From Streptomyces mayonensis (GTDB taxonomy: Bacteria; Actinomycetota; Actinomycetes; Streptomycetales; Streptomycetaceae), in assembly GCF_018982965.1 (NCBI RefSeq), contig NZ_JACBYP010000025.1, positions 18,045 through 82,044 on the forward strand: DNA of 64,000 nt, written 5' to 3'. Positions 7,326-15,375 of this stretch are shown piece after piece. Numbering within the stretch: the stretch's first letter is position 1; each line of letters begins with the position of its first letter. The notes under the pieces were generated by a model. That model was not told the DNA's origin. It saw only the letters and a program-made list of their open reading frames with translations, and did not search any database. A program made the position numbers and the translations under genes.

Positions 7326-8746
7326 CGCGTCCCGCGAACCACCGCTGGGCGGTGCTCGACGAGAACTCCGACCCGGTGCCCGGCGACCCGGAAGAGGTCG
7401 CGAAACTCGGCCGGCAACTGCGCAAGACCGCCGAGGCCATCGAGAAGGAGGCCCGCGAGATCAAGGAGCTGGCCTCCGTCGAGAACTGGAAGGGCAAGGC
7501 CGCCACCGAGTTCCGGTCGGCCGCCGAGGGCGCCGGTGACAAGCTCCGCAAGGCGTTCAAGCGGTACGACGAGGCGGCCGACGCGCTCGGAACCCGGGTC
7601 GTGGACGGCGTGTGCAGTACCGAGTTCGCCTCGGAACTGCACCGGGCCCAGCAGATGGCCGACAAGGCGCTGACCGACGCGGAAGCCGCCGACGAAGACC
7701 TCGGCGCCGCCCAGAAGTCACTGGACGGGCAGCCCGACGACACCCCGAAGGACGACCCGGACACCAAGAAGTACAAGGACCAGAAGGAGACCGCGTCGTC
7801 GGCCCTGTCGTCGGCCAAGGACGCGCTCCGGACGGCCAAGGGGATCCGGGACGCCGCAGCGCGCCGGGCGGCCGACGCCATCCACGACGTCATCGAGAAC
7901 GACGGTCTCAAGGACGGCTGGAAGGACAAGTTCAAGAACTGGGTCCACGAGAACGCGGGCTGGCTCACCCAGATCTCCAAATGGGCGGGGCGCATCGCGC
8001 TGTGGGCCGGCGTCGCGGCGCTCGCCCTGGGCTGGATACCCGTCATCGGGCAGGCGATCGCCGCTGTCGCCAACGCGGTCGCCCTGCTCGCCAGTGTCGT
8101 CGCCCTCGCCACCGACCTCGTGCTGGCACTCGGCGGCGAGGGCAGCTGGAAGTCGGTGATCCTGGACGCCGTGGGCGTGGCCACCTTCGGCCTCGGGCGG
8201 GCTGCGATGGCGGGTGCCAAGGGAGTGGCCGCGGGCAGCAAGGCGCTGGCCCGCAGCAACCTCTACAAGAGCGCCGTCGCGGCGGGAATGAAGACCAACA
8301 AGGCCTGGAACCTCGCCAACCGGGGCGCCCAGGGCGCGATCCGGGGCAAGGACGCAGCGAAGGCCATGGCCAACATGCCCAAGGGGAAACTGCCCACCTG
8401 GAGCAACATCAAGGAGGGCTTCAGCCCCGTGTCCATGTACCGCGATAGCGTCGACGGCGTGAAGTCCATCAGCAACGCGTTCTCCAAGCAGGGCTGGCGG
8501 GAGGGCCTCGGCGGGATGGCGGCGCCCCGTTCGGCGGGCACCCTCGACCCCGACCTGGCGAGGGCCGCCGCCGACCTCGACGGCATCGCGCCCGCCGCGA
8601 CGCAGATGCCCGCGGTCAGCAACGCGCTGGGCAACTTCTCCGGCCAGACCAACGTCTGGGCCGGTGCCACCGCCACCGGTGTGGCAGCCGGCGCCGAGGG
8701 GGCCTACGGGACGGTCACGTCCCTGTACGACGGAGCGACGGGATGA
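7322..8746 (+). CDS. WXG/LXG-like putative type VII-secreted protein
   Basis: A 474-residue protein. Residues about 20-110 form a helical hairpin with a true W-x-G turn (ENWKGKAATEF). Residues 110-190 are coiled coil (charged Lys/Asp/Glu/Ala-rich). Residues about 215-272 hold a strongly hydrophobic pair of helices with an AALALGWIPVIGQAIAAVAN core. The C-terminal 200 residues are Ala/Gly/Lys-rich with no domain I recognise. The build resembles polymorphic-toxin carriers of streptomycetes (WXG domain, coiled coil, hydrophobic pre-toxin region), but no toxin domain is evident. GTG start overlapping the upstream stop, and ATGA overlap with the downstream membrane protein gene. Confidence 0.6.
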   Translation: MTRPANHRWAVLDENSDPVPGDPEEVAKLGRQLRKTAEAIEKEAREIKELASVENWKGKAATEFRSAAEGAGDKLRKAFKRYDEAADALGTRVVDGVCSTEFASELHRAQQMADKALTDAEAADEDLGAAQKSLDGQPDDTPKDDPDTKKYKDQKETASSALSSAKDALRTAKGIRDAAARRAADAIHDVIENDGLKDGWKDKFKNWVHENAGWLTQISKWAGRIALWAGVAALALGWIPVIGQAIAAVANAVALLASVVALATDLVLALGGEGSWKSVILDAVGVATFGLGRAAMAGAKGVAAGSKALARSNLYKSAVAAGMKTNKAWNLANRGAQGAIRGKDAAKAMANMPKGKLPTWSNIKEGFSPVSMYRDSVDGVKSISNAFSKQGWREGLGGMAAPRSAGTLDPDLARAAADLDGIAPAATQMPAVSNALGNFSGQTNVWAGATATGVAAGAEGAYGTVTSLYDGATG

Positions 8747-10107
8747 CCGCGCGCCTTCCGAGCCCCGCGCACTCCACGCCCCCCACGCCCGCCGAGCCCG
8801 CCCTCAGACCGGCCGCTTCGCGCGGCCCCGGTCTCGCACGCTGCCACTCCGCCCGGCTCTCCTGCGAGGACGGCGCCCTGGTCCTGCGTACCCGCCGCCG
8901 CACCGTCCGCCACCCGGTGGGCGGCACCGGCATCGCGCGGGCCGTCTTCGTCGACACCCCCGGCGAGGACCGGGAACGCGTGGGCCCGACCCTGCCCGGT
9001 TCCTGGGGCGAACTGCAGCTCCAGGACGGCGACGGGGCGCTCATCGGCCGCTTCGACCTCGAGGACTGGCTGCCCGAGTCGCCCGCCCTGCCCAAGCGTT
9101 CCGTCCGGGGCGAACAGCTCCTCCATCGGACGGGGGTGTCCCACCTCCTCAAGGCGGCGGGGGTGCCCCTGCACGTCGTGCAGGACAGAAACGATCCGCT
9201 GGTGGCCTCGGGCGGCAGAGGCGCCGCGCTCGGGCCGGGCACCGTCTTCCCGTACTGGTACTGGAGCGTCCGCGCCGTCGCCGGGGCGGTGTGGTTCGCG
9301 GCGTTCACGGCGGTCCTCTTCTCCGGCACGACGGCGCCCTGGCTCGTCCTGCTCCTGGCGGCCACCGCAGCCGTCGCACCGGTGGCGAGGCTGGCGCTGC
9401 GCGCCTGGACCCGGATACGCCTGCGCCGGTACGTCCCCGCCGTGCGCGAGCGCGTCGGCCCGTCCCCCGCGCCCGGCCTCGGCGCCACGGTGCGGTTCTG
9501 CCGGGACACCGAACTGCGGGTGCAGGACCGGGACCTCGTCCTGCGGGACCTGGGCGGGCAGGAGTACTGGTTCCCGCTGACCGGCGCGCACGCGGTGACG
9601 TCGCTGGTCCGGGTGCGCGACCGCACGGGCGCCGACCTCGGGGTGGAACTCCGGGGCCCGGGGGAGCAGGTGCGGGCCGTCCTGCCCTGGGACCTCTGGT
9701 TCGGGGGCGAGACCGGCGCCGACGGCTGGGCACGGCTGCGGGCGGCCACCGGGCTGACTGCGTCCGAACGCCGCCTGACCGGGAAGGCGATCTGGCCGAA
9801 GGGCCCGGTGCTTGGCCTGCGTCTGCTCCCCGGGTCGGGCGCGGAGGCCCGCCGCATGTCGCGCTTCCCCGGCACGATCGCCGGGGTGTCCTCCACCGCG
9901 ATCATGGCCATCGGCTCCGTCTTCTCCGTCATCCAGGGCCTGCGGATCACCGACGAGCACCCGGGCGCCGCACTCGGCGCCGTACTCCTGGGAGCGGTCG
10001 GACTGGCCCTCCAGGGCGGCCCCTACACGATCCACCAACTGCGCAGCCGCCTCCACCTCGACCGGCCGCTCCCGGAACGGACGACCTCCAGGAAAGTTGC
10101 CGCATGA
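8743..10107 (+). CDS. Membrane protein of unknown function with two duplicated soluble domains
   Basis: A 454-residue protein that I cannot assign to a named family. Two soluble beta-rich segments (about residues 35-165 and 225-355) share features such as RxxVRGEQ or EYWFPLTGAH motifs and read like PH/bacterial-PH type folds. Each is followed by a pair of hydrophobic helices (about 172-212 and 370-410). The second half reads as a loose repeat of the first. The gene is coupled by 4-bp overlaps on both sides, so it is expressed with the WXG/LXG-like protein and the two small soluble proteins. A membrane partner or anchor for those products is the natural guess. Confidence 0.5.
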   Translation: MTARLPSPAHSTPPTPAEPALRPAASRGPGLARCHSARLSCEDGALVLRTRRRTVRHPVGGTGIARAVFVDTPGEDRERVGPTLPGSWGELQLQDGDGALIGRFDLEDWLPESPALPKRSVRGEQLLHRTGVSHLLKAAGVPLHVVQDRNDPLVASGGRGAALGPGTVFPYWYWSVRAVAGAVWFAAFTAVLFSGTTAPWLVLLLAATAAVAPVARLALRAWTRIRLRRYVPAVRERVGPSPAPGLGATVRFCRDTELRVQDRDLVLRDLGGQEYWFPLTGAHAVTSLVRVRDRTGADLGVELRGPGEQVRAVLPWDLWFGGETGADGWARLRAATGLTASERRLTGKAIWPKGPVLGLRLLPGSGAEARRMSRFPGTIAGVSSTAIMAIGSVFSVIQGLRITDEHPGAALGAVLLGAVGLALQGGPYTIHQLRSRLHLDRPLPERTTSRKVAA

Positions 10108-10760
10108 CGCCCACCGAAAGTCCGACACCCACCGAAGGCCCTACGCCTCCTGCCGACTACCGTCTGCTGCTGCCGGAGGGCTGGTTCCGGATCCTGCTCG
10201 ACCCCGATCAGCGGGAGAGGTCCGTCGACGCGCTGGTGGAGCGCCAGTTCCGCGGCATCGACAACGCCCCGCACCTCAAGGAGGAGCTGCGCGGCGACCT
10301 CCGCCGCCGCGCCGCGAAGGCCCACCGCAGCGGCGGCATCGAGCTGTACCTGAGCCTCCAGGCGGTCGGTCCCTTCACCATCCCCGCCTCACTCCTCATC
10401 ACCCTGGCGCCCCTGCGCCACGCGGAACCGCTCCCGCCGGAGGACCTCGCCCGCGCCCTCGCCGAGGACGCGGGTGACGGGGACGCGGAGACGCCGGCGC
10501 CCGAGATCGGCGTCGAGCACCTGGCCGCCGGAACGGCCGTACGGGTGCGCAGACTTGCCCGGCAGCCGGGCGGAAACGGCCCGGACCGCCCGGACGACCC
10601 ACACGGACCCAACGCCTCCGTCTCGGTGGAGTACCACCTCCCCGTCCCCGGCACGACGGCGTACCTGCTGCTCACCTTCTCCACGCCCCTGGAGCCGATC
10701 GCCGACGCGATGGCCGGCCTCTTCGACGCGATCGCCGGCTCGCTGACCTGGACGGAGTGA
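10104..10760 (+). CDS. Small soluble protein, possible Mog1/PsbP/LpqN-like fold
   Basis: A 218-residue protein without signal peptide or TM segment. It opens with a Thr/Pro stretch, then YRLLLPEGWFRILLDP, which resembles the start of Mog1/PsbP/LpqN-type domains, an Arg-rich helix (about 45-75), and a C-terminal strand-helix unit ending in PLEPIADAMAGLFDAI. The following gene's product has the same order of elements and a related C-terminus, so the two look like diverged paralogues. A decayed relative lies at 12341-12500. Function unknown; LpqN-like proteins in mycobacteria accompany secretion and cell-envelope functions, so a chaperone or adaptor role is possible but unproven. Confidence 0.5.
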   Translation: MTPTESPTPTEGPTPPADYRLLLPEGWFRILLDPDQRERSVDALVERQFRGIDNAPHLKEELRGDLRRRAAKAHRSGGIELYLSLQAVGPFTIPASLLITLAPLRHAEPLPPEDLARALAEDAGDGDAETPAPEIGVEHLAAGTAVRVRRLARQPGGNGPDRPDDPHGPNASVSVEYHLPVPGTTAYLLLTFSTPLEPIADAMAGLFDAIAGSLTWTE

Positions 10761-11365
10761 CCACGTACATGACCGCCGACGACGATCTGTCGAACCTCGG
10801 CCTGGAGTGCTCGGAGGACTGGGTGCCCTTCCCCGTCGCCGGGACGATCGACCTCGACTACTGGGCCAAGCACCAGGCCGGTGAGCTGGTCGAGCGGTAT
10901 GCACGCGACGGCGAGAAGGGCAACGCCCGCCTCCTGGCCCGCGACCTCGGACGCGCCGCGGCCGACAGCCGTACCCGCGAACCCCTGGGCGCCTTCGGCT
11001 GGTACCTCAGCGGCCACCAGACGGTGGCGGCCGTCCTCGAACTCGACGCGATCCACCCGGACGCCACGTTCCCGGAGGTCACCCTCCCGCTCCTCACCGA
11101 GCACATGACGGCGAGGGACTTCGGCGAACCCGACGTCCGCGAGGTCGGGCTTCCGCTGGGCGACGCGGTCCGCATCCGCCAGAACCTCATCGAGGAGAAG
11201 AAACGCCTCCTCGGCCCGCGCCCGGTCGTCCACACCCTTTTCTACGCCGTCCGCCCTCCGACCACGGACGCGGCCATCACCCTCCTGGCCTCCTGGACGG
11301 AACCGGTCCTGGACGAGCCCCTGGAGAACATCGTGGACACCATCGCGACGACGCTGCACCTGTGA
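10757..11365 (+). CDS. Small soluble protein related to the preceding gene product
   Basis: A 202-residue acidic protein with no signal or TM segment. It begins ECSEDWVPFPVAG, has a charged helix rich in Arg and Ala (about 30-70), a central strand region and a C-terminal unit LLASWTEPVLDEPLENIVDT that aligns with the C-terminus of the upstream 218-residue protein. The GTG start (an in-frame ATG lies 12 bp later) overlaps the previous stop. It is the last gene of the five-gene coupled set; the next gene faces it with a 20-bp gap. No known function. Confidence 0.5.
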   Translation: MTTYMTADDDLSNLGLECSEDWVPFPVAGTIDLDYWAKHQAGELVERYARDGEKGNARLLARDLGRAAADSRTREPLGAFGWYLSGHQTVAAVLELDAIHPDATFPEVTLPLLTEHMTARDFGEPDVREVGLPLGDAVRIRQNLIEEKKRLLGPRPVVHTLFYAVRPPTTDAAITLLASWTEPVLDEPLENIVDTIATTLHL

Positions 11366-11385
11366 CGCCGCCGAGCGAGCCGGAG

Positions 11386-11739
11386 TCAGAGCTGCTCGCC
11401 GTCCGGCGCGTTGCCGTCGGGCTGCATCTTGCGCAGGGCTGCGTCGGCGGTGCCCAACTCCGTGTAGTAGTCCCGGTGCACCTTGTACACGCGATCCAGC
11501 TCGAACGTGTGGTACAGGCCCGTCGGTTCGCCGAAGTACAGGTCACGGGGGAGGCGTTGCACGCCGCCGCGGCGAATGACCAGGATCGCGCGGTCGGTGG
11601 CCACGAACGTCCACACCCGCAGGGTGAGCACGGACGAACCGCTCTGCGCGATGAAACCCGTCTGGATCGTCTCTCCGGGTTCCAGATGAGGTGCGGCCCG
11701 CTTGGCGATCAGCTTGGTCCGTCGTTCCTGGTAGCCCAC
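11386..11739 (-). CDS. Small PH/GRAM-like protein of unknown function
   Basis: A 117-residue protein starting at a GTG with the ribosome site GGAGGA 8 bp upstream; a longer reading frame has no such site. The sequence PHLEPGETIQTGFIAQSGS followed by strands and FVATDRAILVIRRGG is the pattern seen in bacterial PH/GRAM-like domains that read out membranes or partners (YokE-type). No catalytic residues are seen. It lies downstream of the WXG-like gene at 11975 on the same strand, after a hairpin, so it may be transcribed separately. The function is unknown. Confidence 0.55.
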   Translation of the reverse strand: MGYQERRTKLIAKRAAPHLEPGETIQTGFIAQSGSSVLTLRVWTFVATDRAILVIRRGGVQRLPRDLYFGEPTGLYHTFELDRVYKVHRDYYTELGTADAALRKMQPDGNAPDGEQL

Positions 11740-11949
11740 GGTCTTCCTCCAACGGGGTGCGTGAAAACAGACACAACCGGCTGCCCCTGTGTCGGGGAGC
11801 CGCCCCATTGCAGCGGCGACAGGATTGTTCAGCGAGCCCATGGGCGACCGCGAACAACGGCTGCTGGCAGCCCTGGCGCACGGGCCCGCCCCGGGGACAC
11901 GGATCACCAAGAGCGGAGCACGGCATGCCGGCACGGTAGACACACCCTC

Positions 11950-11965
11950 CCGGGACCGGTCCCGG
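11950..11965 (-). terminator. Perfect palindrome downstream of the WXG-like gene
   Basis: CCGGGACCGGTCCCGG, a 16-bp perfect palindrome flanked by CCCT and AGGG that can extend the stem, lies 10 bp past the stop of the minus-strand WXG-like gene. There is no T tract, as usual in Streptomyces. It could be a hairpin terminator or a dyad operator; its position favours the former. Confidence 0.5.
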
Positions 11966-11974
11966 CAGAGGGCC

Positions 11975-12319
11975 CTACGTGTCGCTGCCGCCCTTGCCGC
12001 CCTTCCCGCCCCGCTTGTCCTCCGTCTTCACGGCATCGTTGATCTTCTTGGTGAGTTCGTCCTCGAGCTTCTTGAACTCCCGTACGACGGCGTCCGACAT
12101 GTCGCCGAGGGCGTCGAGCTGCTGGCTGATGTCCTCGCGGCCGTCCTCCCAGTTGGACTCGAAGTCACTGAGGGCGTCGTTGACACTGCCGTCGCCGATG
12201 TCGTCCTCGTACGACTCGAAGAGCTTCTTGGTGTGGTTCAGCCGCGTCTTGAGCGACCGCAGCCGGCGCCCGTAGTCCTCCATCTCGGTCAACGGCAGTG
12301 CGAGGTCGCTCTTGCCCAT
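11975..12319 (-). CDS. WXG100-like small helical protein (second copy)
   Basis: A 114-residue two-helix protein with the turn DFESNWEDGREDI near residue 55, long charged helices on either side, and a Gly/Lys tail (KRGGKGGKGGSDT). No signal peptide. It parallels the 107-residue protein at 7002-7325 in size, W position and tail, so the two are likely distant paralogues. The ATG start is preceded by AGAGAGGACTT. Directly upstream on the same strand lies a broken gene (12341-12500) related to the 218-residue protein, so this is a second, decayed copy of the WXG gene set. Secretion by a type VII machine encoded elsewhere is possible. Confidence 0.6.
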   Translation of the reverse strand: MGKSDLALPLTEMEDYGRRLRSLKTRLNHTKKLFESYEDDIGDGSVNDALSDFESNWEDGREDISQQLDALGDMSDAVVREFKKLEDELTKKINDAVKTEDKRGGKGGKGGSDT

Positions 12320-12340
12320 GGCCGAAGTCCTCTCTGCGGG

Positions 12341-12500
12341 TCAGACGATCCAGACGAAACGGAAGGTGCCGGTCACAGCGTCGAAGGTGTCGTGGAACGC
12401 CTCGGCGAGATCCAGCACGGGGGCTGGTTCCGGAGACGAGCACGACCTGGCAGGTGGTTCCCCGTACGGGGACGTACGTCCGGGTCAGCACCATACTGGT
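12341..12500 (-). pseudogene. Truncated, frameshifted relative of the 218-residue protein
   Basis: On the minus strand a reading frame encodes TRTYVPVRGTTCQVVLVSGT, then breaks at a run of five C/G at about 12419-12423, and resumes in another frame as VLDLAEAFHDTFDAVTGTF and a stop at 12341. The two pieces align in order with the C-terminus of the intact protein at 10104-10760 (EYHLPVPGTTAYLLLTF, then PLEPIADAMAGLFDAIAGSL). The N-terminal three quarters are missing, cut at the 3' end of the LysR gene. I read this as the last 50 codons of a dead paralogue. Confidence 0.65.
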
Positions 12501-13429
12501 CGACGGTCTGCCCAGTCCGGTGTCCATACGTCGTGCGGGGTGCGCGGTGCCGTGACGCGCAGATGGTCGCGCAGCGCGGTCAGTACGGGGTGCCGGTCTC
12601 CGTCGCGGAACAGCAGCAGGTGCGGGTAGACCGGGGTCGGGTCGCGCAACGGGATGCGTCGTAGGTCGTGGGTGCGGGGCCACACGTACCGGTCCCCGCT
12701 GCCGATGAGGGTGGCCGGCGAGGCCGAGTCGGCCAGTGCGTCCATCAGGGCTTCGTCACCGAAGTTGGGACCGAGTGCGTCGATGTTCAGGCCGAAGGCC
12801 TCGGACAGGGCCCGGTAGAACGCCGCCCATTCCGTGCCCGGTGTGATCCCGGGGATCCAGATGCGGTGGCCGGCCAGGTCCTCGGGACGGATCCAGGGCG
12901 CGTCGGCCAGCGGGTGGCCGGGGCCGGCCAGCAGCTCCAGAGGAGCGTCCAGGAGGCGTTCGGTGCTGAGCCCTGTCGGAACCTGGTCTGCCGGTAGGGC
13001 ACGGAAGGACGCGTCGATGGTCCCTTCGAGCACCGCCTGGGCGGCCTGGGTGGCGTTCTCCCTGCTCAGGGTGACCGCGTCCAGGTCCGTCCCGGGGCGT
13101 GAGCGGTAGAAGCGGTAGACGGCCTGTGCCGGGGCGATGCGCCGGTTGAGGACATCGACGCGCAAGGGACGGCTGCCGGGACGCACGGCCTGCTCGGCCT
13201 GTTCGACGGCTGCCAGGACCTTCTTGGCGTGCGGCAGGAGGACCTGGCCGTCCGGACTCGGCCGGGAGCCGCGGGAGGTCCGCACCAGGAGCGTCGCCCC
13301 GATGTGCCTTTCCAGGGCCGCGATCCGTTTGGAGACCGCCTGCTGGCTGATCCCCAACTCGTCGGCCGCGGCCTGGAAGTGGCCGGTCCCGGCGACGGCC
13401 ACGAACGTCCGCAGCGCTTCAACGTCCAC
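12485..13429 (-). CDS. LysR-family transcriptional regulator
   Basis: A 314-residue LysR-type regulator. The winged helix-turn-helix at residues 1-60 is textbook (VEALRTFVAVAGTGHFQAAA, then GISQQAVSKRIAALERHIG), followed by the linker and a type 2 periplasmic-binding-like effector domain at about 90-300. It is divergent from the acetyltransferase gene at 13520, and a perfect inverted repeat (13446-13462) sits 16 bp before its ATG, as expected for an autoregulated LysR pair. Its 3' end abuts the truncated pseudogene, suggesting that this two-gene unit was inserted there. Its effector is unknown. Confidence 0.9.
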   Translation of the reverse strand: MDVEALRTFVAVAGTGHFQAAADELGISQQAVSKRIAALERHIGATLLVRTSRGSRPSPDGQVLLPHAKKVLAAVEQAEQAVRPGSRPLRVDVLNRRIAPAQAVYRFYRSRPGTDLDAVTLSRENATQAAQAVLEGTIDASFRALPADQVPTGLSTERLLDAPLELLAGPGHPLADAPWIRPEDLAGHRIWIPGITPGTEWAAFYRALSEAFGLNIDALGPNFGDEALMDALADSASPATLIGSGDRYVWPRTHDLRRIPLRDPTPVYPHLLLFRDGDRHPVLTALRDHLRVTAPRTPHDVWTPDWADRRPVWC

Positions 13430-13445
13430 CTTCGCAGCCTACGTG

Positions 13446-13462
13446 CACAACCGTTGGTTGTG
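13446..13462. promoter_or_regulatory. LysR-type operator between divergent genes
   Basis: CACAACCGTTGGTTGTG is a perfect 7-bp inverted repeat with a 3-bp spacer, placed between the divergent LysR gene and the acetyltransferase gene. It has the size, symmetry and location of a LysR recognition site. Confidence 0.75.
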
Positions 13463-13519
13463 AGCGCTGTGGTGCGGGGTTGTTTGATCGAGTGTTCTGC
13501 CCGGTGGTCGGATCAGCGC

Positions 13520-14071
13520 ATGTCTACGCGCACAGAGCAGGTCATGTATGTCCGGACGCCCGAGTTCGCGCGTCATGCGGAGCGGATCGTGGAGGTGACC
13601 GATGCGACGTCCCGGCTGAACGTGCTTCCGTTCGGCGACAGCGAAGGCCGCGCGGAACTACTCTCCGTTGTGTTCGGTGGTCCGCTGCCGGAGTCGGTGA
13701 CGATCTATCCGCCGTTCTTCACCGAGTACGGACTGAACACGACGTTCGGGGAGAACGTCTTCGTCAACCAGGGTTGCACCTTCATGGACCGGGGAGGCAT
13801 CCGTATCGGCGACGGGGTCATGATCGCCCCGAAGGTCAGCCTCATCACCGGGGGCCATCCACTGCCCCTGGCCGAGCGTCGCGAGTACCTCTCCTTCGCC
13901 CCGGTCGTCATCGAGAACGACGTCTGGATCGGGACGGCTGCGGTCATCACGCAGGGGGTGACCATCGGTGCCGGTGCGGTGGTCGCCGCGGGCGCGGTGG
14001 TCACTCGGGACGTTCCTGCCGGAACGGTGGTCGGGGGTGTGCCCGCCCGAGTGATCAAGACGATCGACTGA
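13520..14071 (+). CDS. Hexapeptide-repeat sugar O-acetyltransferase (maltose/galactoside type)
   Basis: A 183-residue left-handed beta-helix acetyltransferase. It has the N-terminal helical region typical of maltose/galactoside acetyltransferases, hexapeptide repeats from about residue 75, TFMDRGGIRIGDGVMIAP, the catalytic-histidine loop ITGGHPLPLAERR, and the closing AGTVVGGVPARVIK motif. These enzymes move acetyl from acetyl-CoA to a sugar hydroxyl. The actual acceptor cannot be told from sequence. It is probably controlled by the divergent LysR protein through the operator at 13446-13462. Confidence 0.88.
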   Translation: MSTRTEQVMYVRTPEFARHAERIVEVTDATSRLNVLPFGDSEGRAELLSVVFGGPLPESVTIYPPFFTEYGLNTTFGENVFVNQGCTFMDRGGIRIGDGVMIAPKVSLITGGHPLPLAERREYLSFAPVVIENDVWIGTAAVITQGVTIGAGAVVAAGAVVTRDVPAGTVVGGVPARVIKTID

Positions 14072-14152
14072 GCCGGCCGGGCCGTCGGCCTGGGTGCGCC
14101 CCACCTCCAGGGTGCGGTTGGACGCACTTCCTGCCTCAGCGGGGCGCCCTCG

Positions 14153-14356
14153 TCAGGTGGCGGTCGTCTTGAGTCCCCGGACGAGGGCGCTGAAGGAGCC
14201 GGCCGGGACGGTCAGGGTCCCGCGGGACGGGTCCTTGGAGTCGCGTATCGCAACTCGGCTGTGCAGCCGGGCAATCTCGACGCATGTGTTGCCGTCGCCG
14301 CCGCCGGAGAACGACGACTTGCGCCAGCACAGCATCTCGGTCACTGCTCGCCTCAC
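14153..14356 (-). CDS. DUF397 small protein, partner of the WhiJ-like regulator
   Basis: A 67-residue DUF397 protein: W11RKSSFSGGGDGNTCVEIA is the family core, followed by VAIRDSKDPSRGTL and a C-terminal helix SFSALVRGLK. In streptomycetes these proteins are encoded next to XRE regulators with DUF5753 domains and help control development or antibiotic production. The ATG overlaps the stop of the regulator gene (4 bp), so they are translated together. No enzymatic role is known. Confidence 0.92.
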   Translation of the reverse strand: MRRAVTEMLCWRKSSFSGGGDGNTCVEIARLHSRVAIRDSKDPSRGTLTVPAGSFSALVRGLKTTAT

Positions 14357-15204
14357 AGTTCCTTGGCCAACCGGTGGATGAAGTCCCGTGACGCCGCTGG
14401 GCTCAGTGACGCCTTCTCCACCTTACGGAACAGTGTTCGAAGCTGGTTCAGTTGAGGCTCTGCGTCGATGAAGGCAGTCCCGGTAGGAGAGTCGCGGAGT
14501 ACGGTGTCCAGTTGGGGCACGGGGCCGCATGCCTGCATCATCGAGGCCTCGGCGCCGGCGAACCCGTCCTGGTCGGCCGGGATGACTCGGACCGTGGCGT
14601 GACCGTCCTCGCTCCGCGCCAGGATCTGACGGAGCTGAGCCTGAGCTACCGGGCGATCGGCCACACGCACCCGGAGCGCGAACTCGTGAATGATCGTCTC
14701 GTACGGCGCCGGGTTGTCGCCCTCGATCACGGAACGCCGCCGCATCCGATGCTCGATTCGGGGGAGCAGCTCGCTGTCGGGCAGCCCCGGCATCATGTAC
14801 GTGTACACCGCGCGGGCGTAGTCCGTGGTCTGCAGCAGCCCTGGGACGTGTGTGATCACGATCTCCCGCAGGGCCGTTGCATGGTGCTCGACCTCGGCTG
14901 TGTCCAGGAACACCGGAGGCAGAACGCCTCGGTACTCCTCCCACCAGCCGCGAGTGCGGTCGGTCGCCATCGCGACCAGCGCGTCGACCAGTCCGTCGTC
15001 CGTGCACGCGTAATGAGCCGCGAGACGCCGTACGCGCTTGGCGCTCACTCCGGCGACGCCGGACTCGATCTGGCTGATCTGGACTGAGTCGGCGCCGAGC
15101 AGCTCCGCGGCCTCCCTGGCCTTCATGCCCATTGCCTCTCGCAGTCTGCGCAGTTCAGAGCCCAACCGCACCCTGCGTGCCGTGAGGTGCCTCTTCGGCG
15201 GCAA
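14353..15204 (-). CDS. whiJ: WhiJ-type XRE regulator with DUF5753 domain
   Basis: A 283-residue regulator. The N-terminal helix-turn-helix (about residues 15-70: LRRLREAMGMKAREAAELLG and QISQIESG) is followed by a DUF5753 domain at about 100-275 that includes VPGLLQTTDYARAVY and DSPTGTAFID. I chose the TTG start at 15204 because AGGAGGA lies just upstream; the longer frame is rare-codon and lacks homology. WhiJ of S. coelicolor belongs to this family and has the same neighbours (DUF397 gene downstream, ATPase gene divergent), in the same broad location relative to nuo. Family call is firm; orthology to whiJ rests on remembered gene order. A palindromic site at 15277-15294 is its likely operator. 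Confidence 0.8.
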   Translation of the reverse strand: MPPKRHLTARRVRLGSELRRLREAMGMKAREAAELLGADSVQISQIESGVAGVSAKRVRRLAAHYACTDDGLVDALVAMATDRTRGWWEEYRGVLPPVFLDTAEVEHHATALREIVITHVPGLLQTTDYARAVYTYMMPGLPDSELLPRIEHRMRRRSVIEGDNPAPYETIIHEFALRVRVADRPVAQAQLRQILARSEDGHATVRVIPADQDGFAGAEASMMQACGPVPQLDTVLRDSPTGTAFIDAEPQLNQLRTLFRKVEKASLSPAASRDFIHRLAKEL

Positions 15205-15276
15205 CTGATTCCTCCTGGGGCCAACGGTCCGCGTCGCGTCGCTCGTTCGGGGCCAGAATACGGCAGGCACTTGCAG

Positions 15277-15294
15277 TTTCCTAAAACTAGGAAA
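15277..15294. promoter_or_regulatory. Palindromic operator in the WhiJ-like divergent promoter
   Basis: TTTCCTAAAACTAGGAAA consists of two perfect 7-bp arms around AAAC. It is AT-rich in a very GC-rich setting and lies midway between the divergent regulator and ATPase genes. It is a strong candidate for the regulator's own binding site. Confidence 0.75.
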
Positions 15295-15375
15295 TACCGT
15301 CAGTGATGTCGCACGCACTGTGTGACAGCAGCAGTGTCGGAAGAGCACCGCTTCGTCGTGCCTGGAGGAGCGGCG

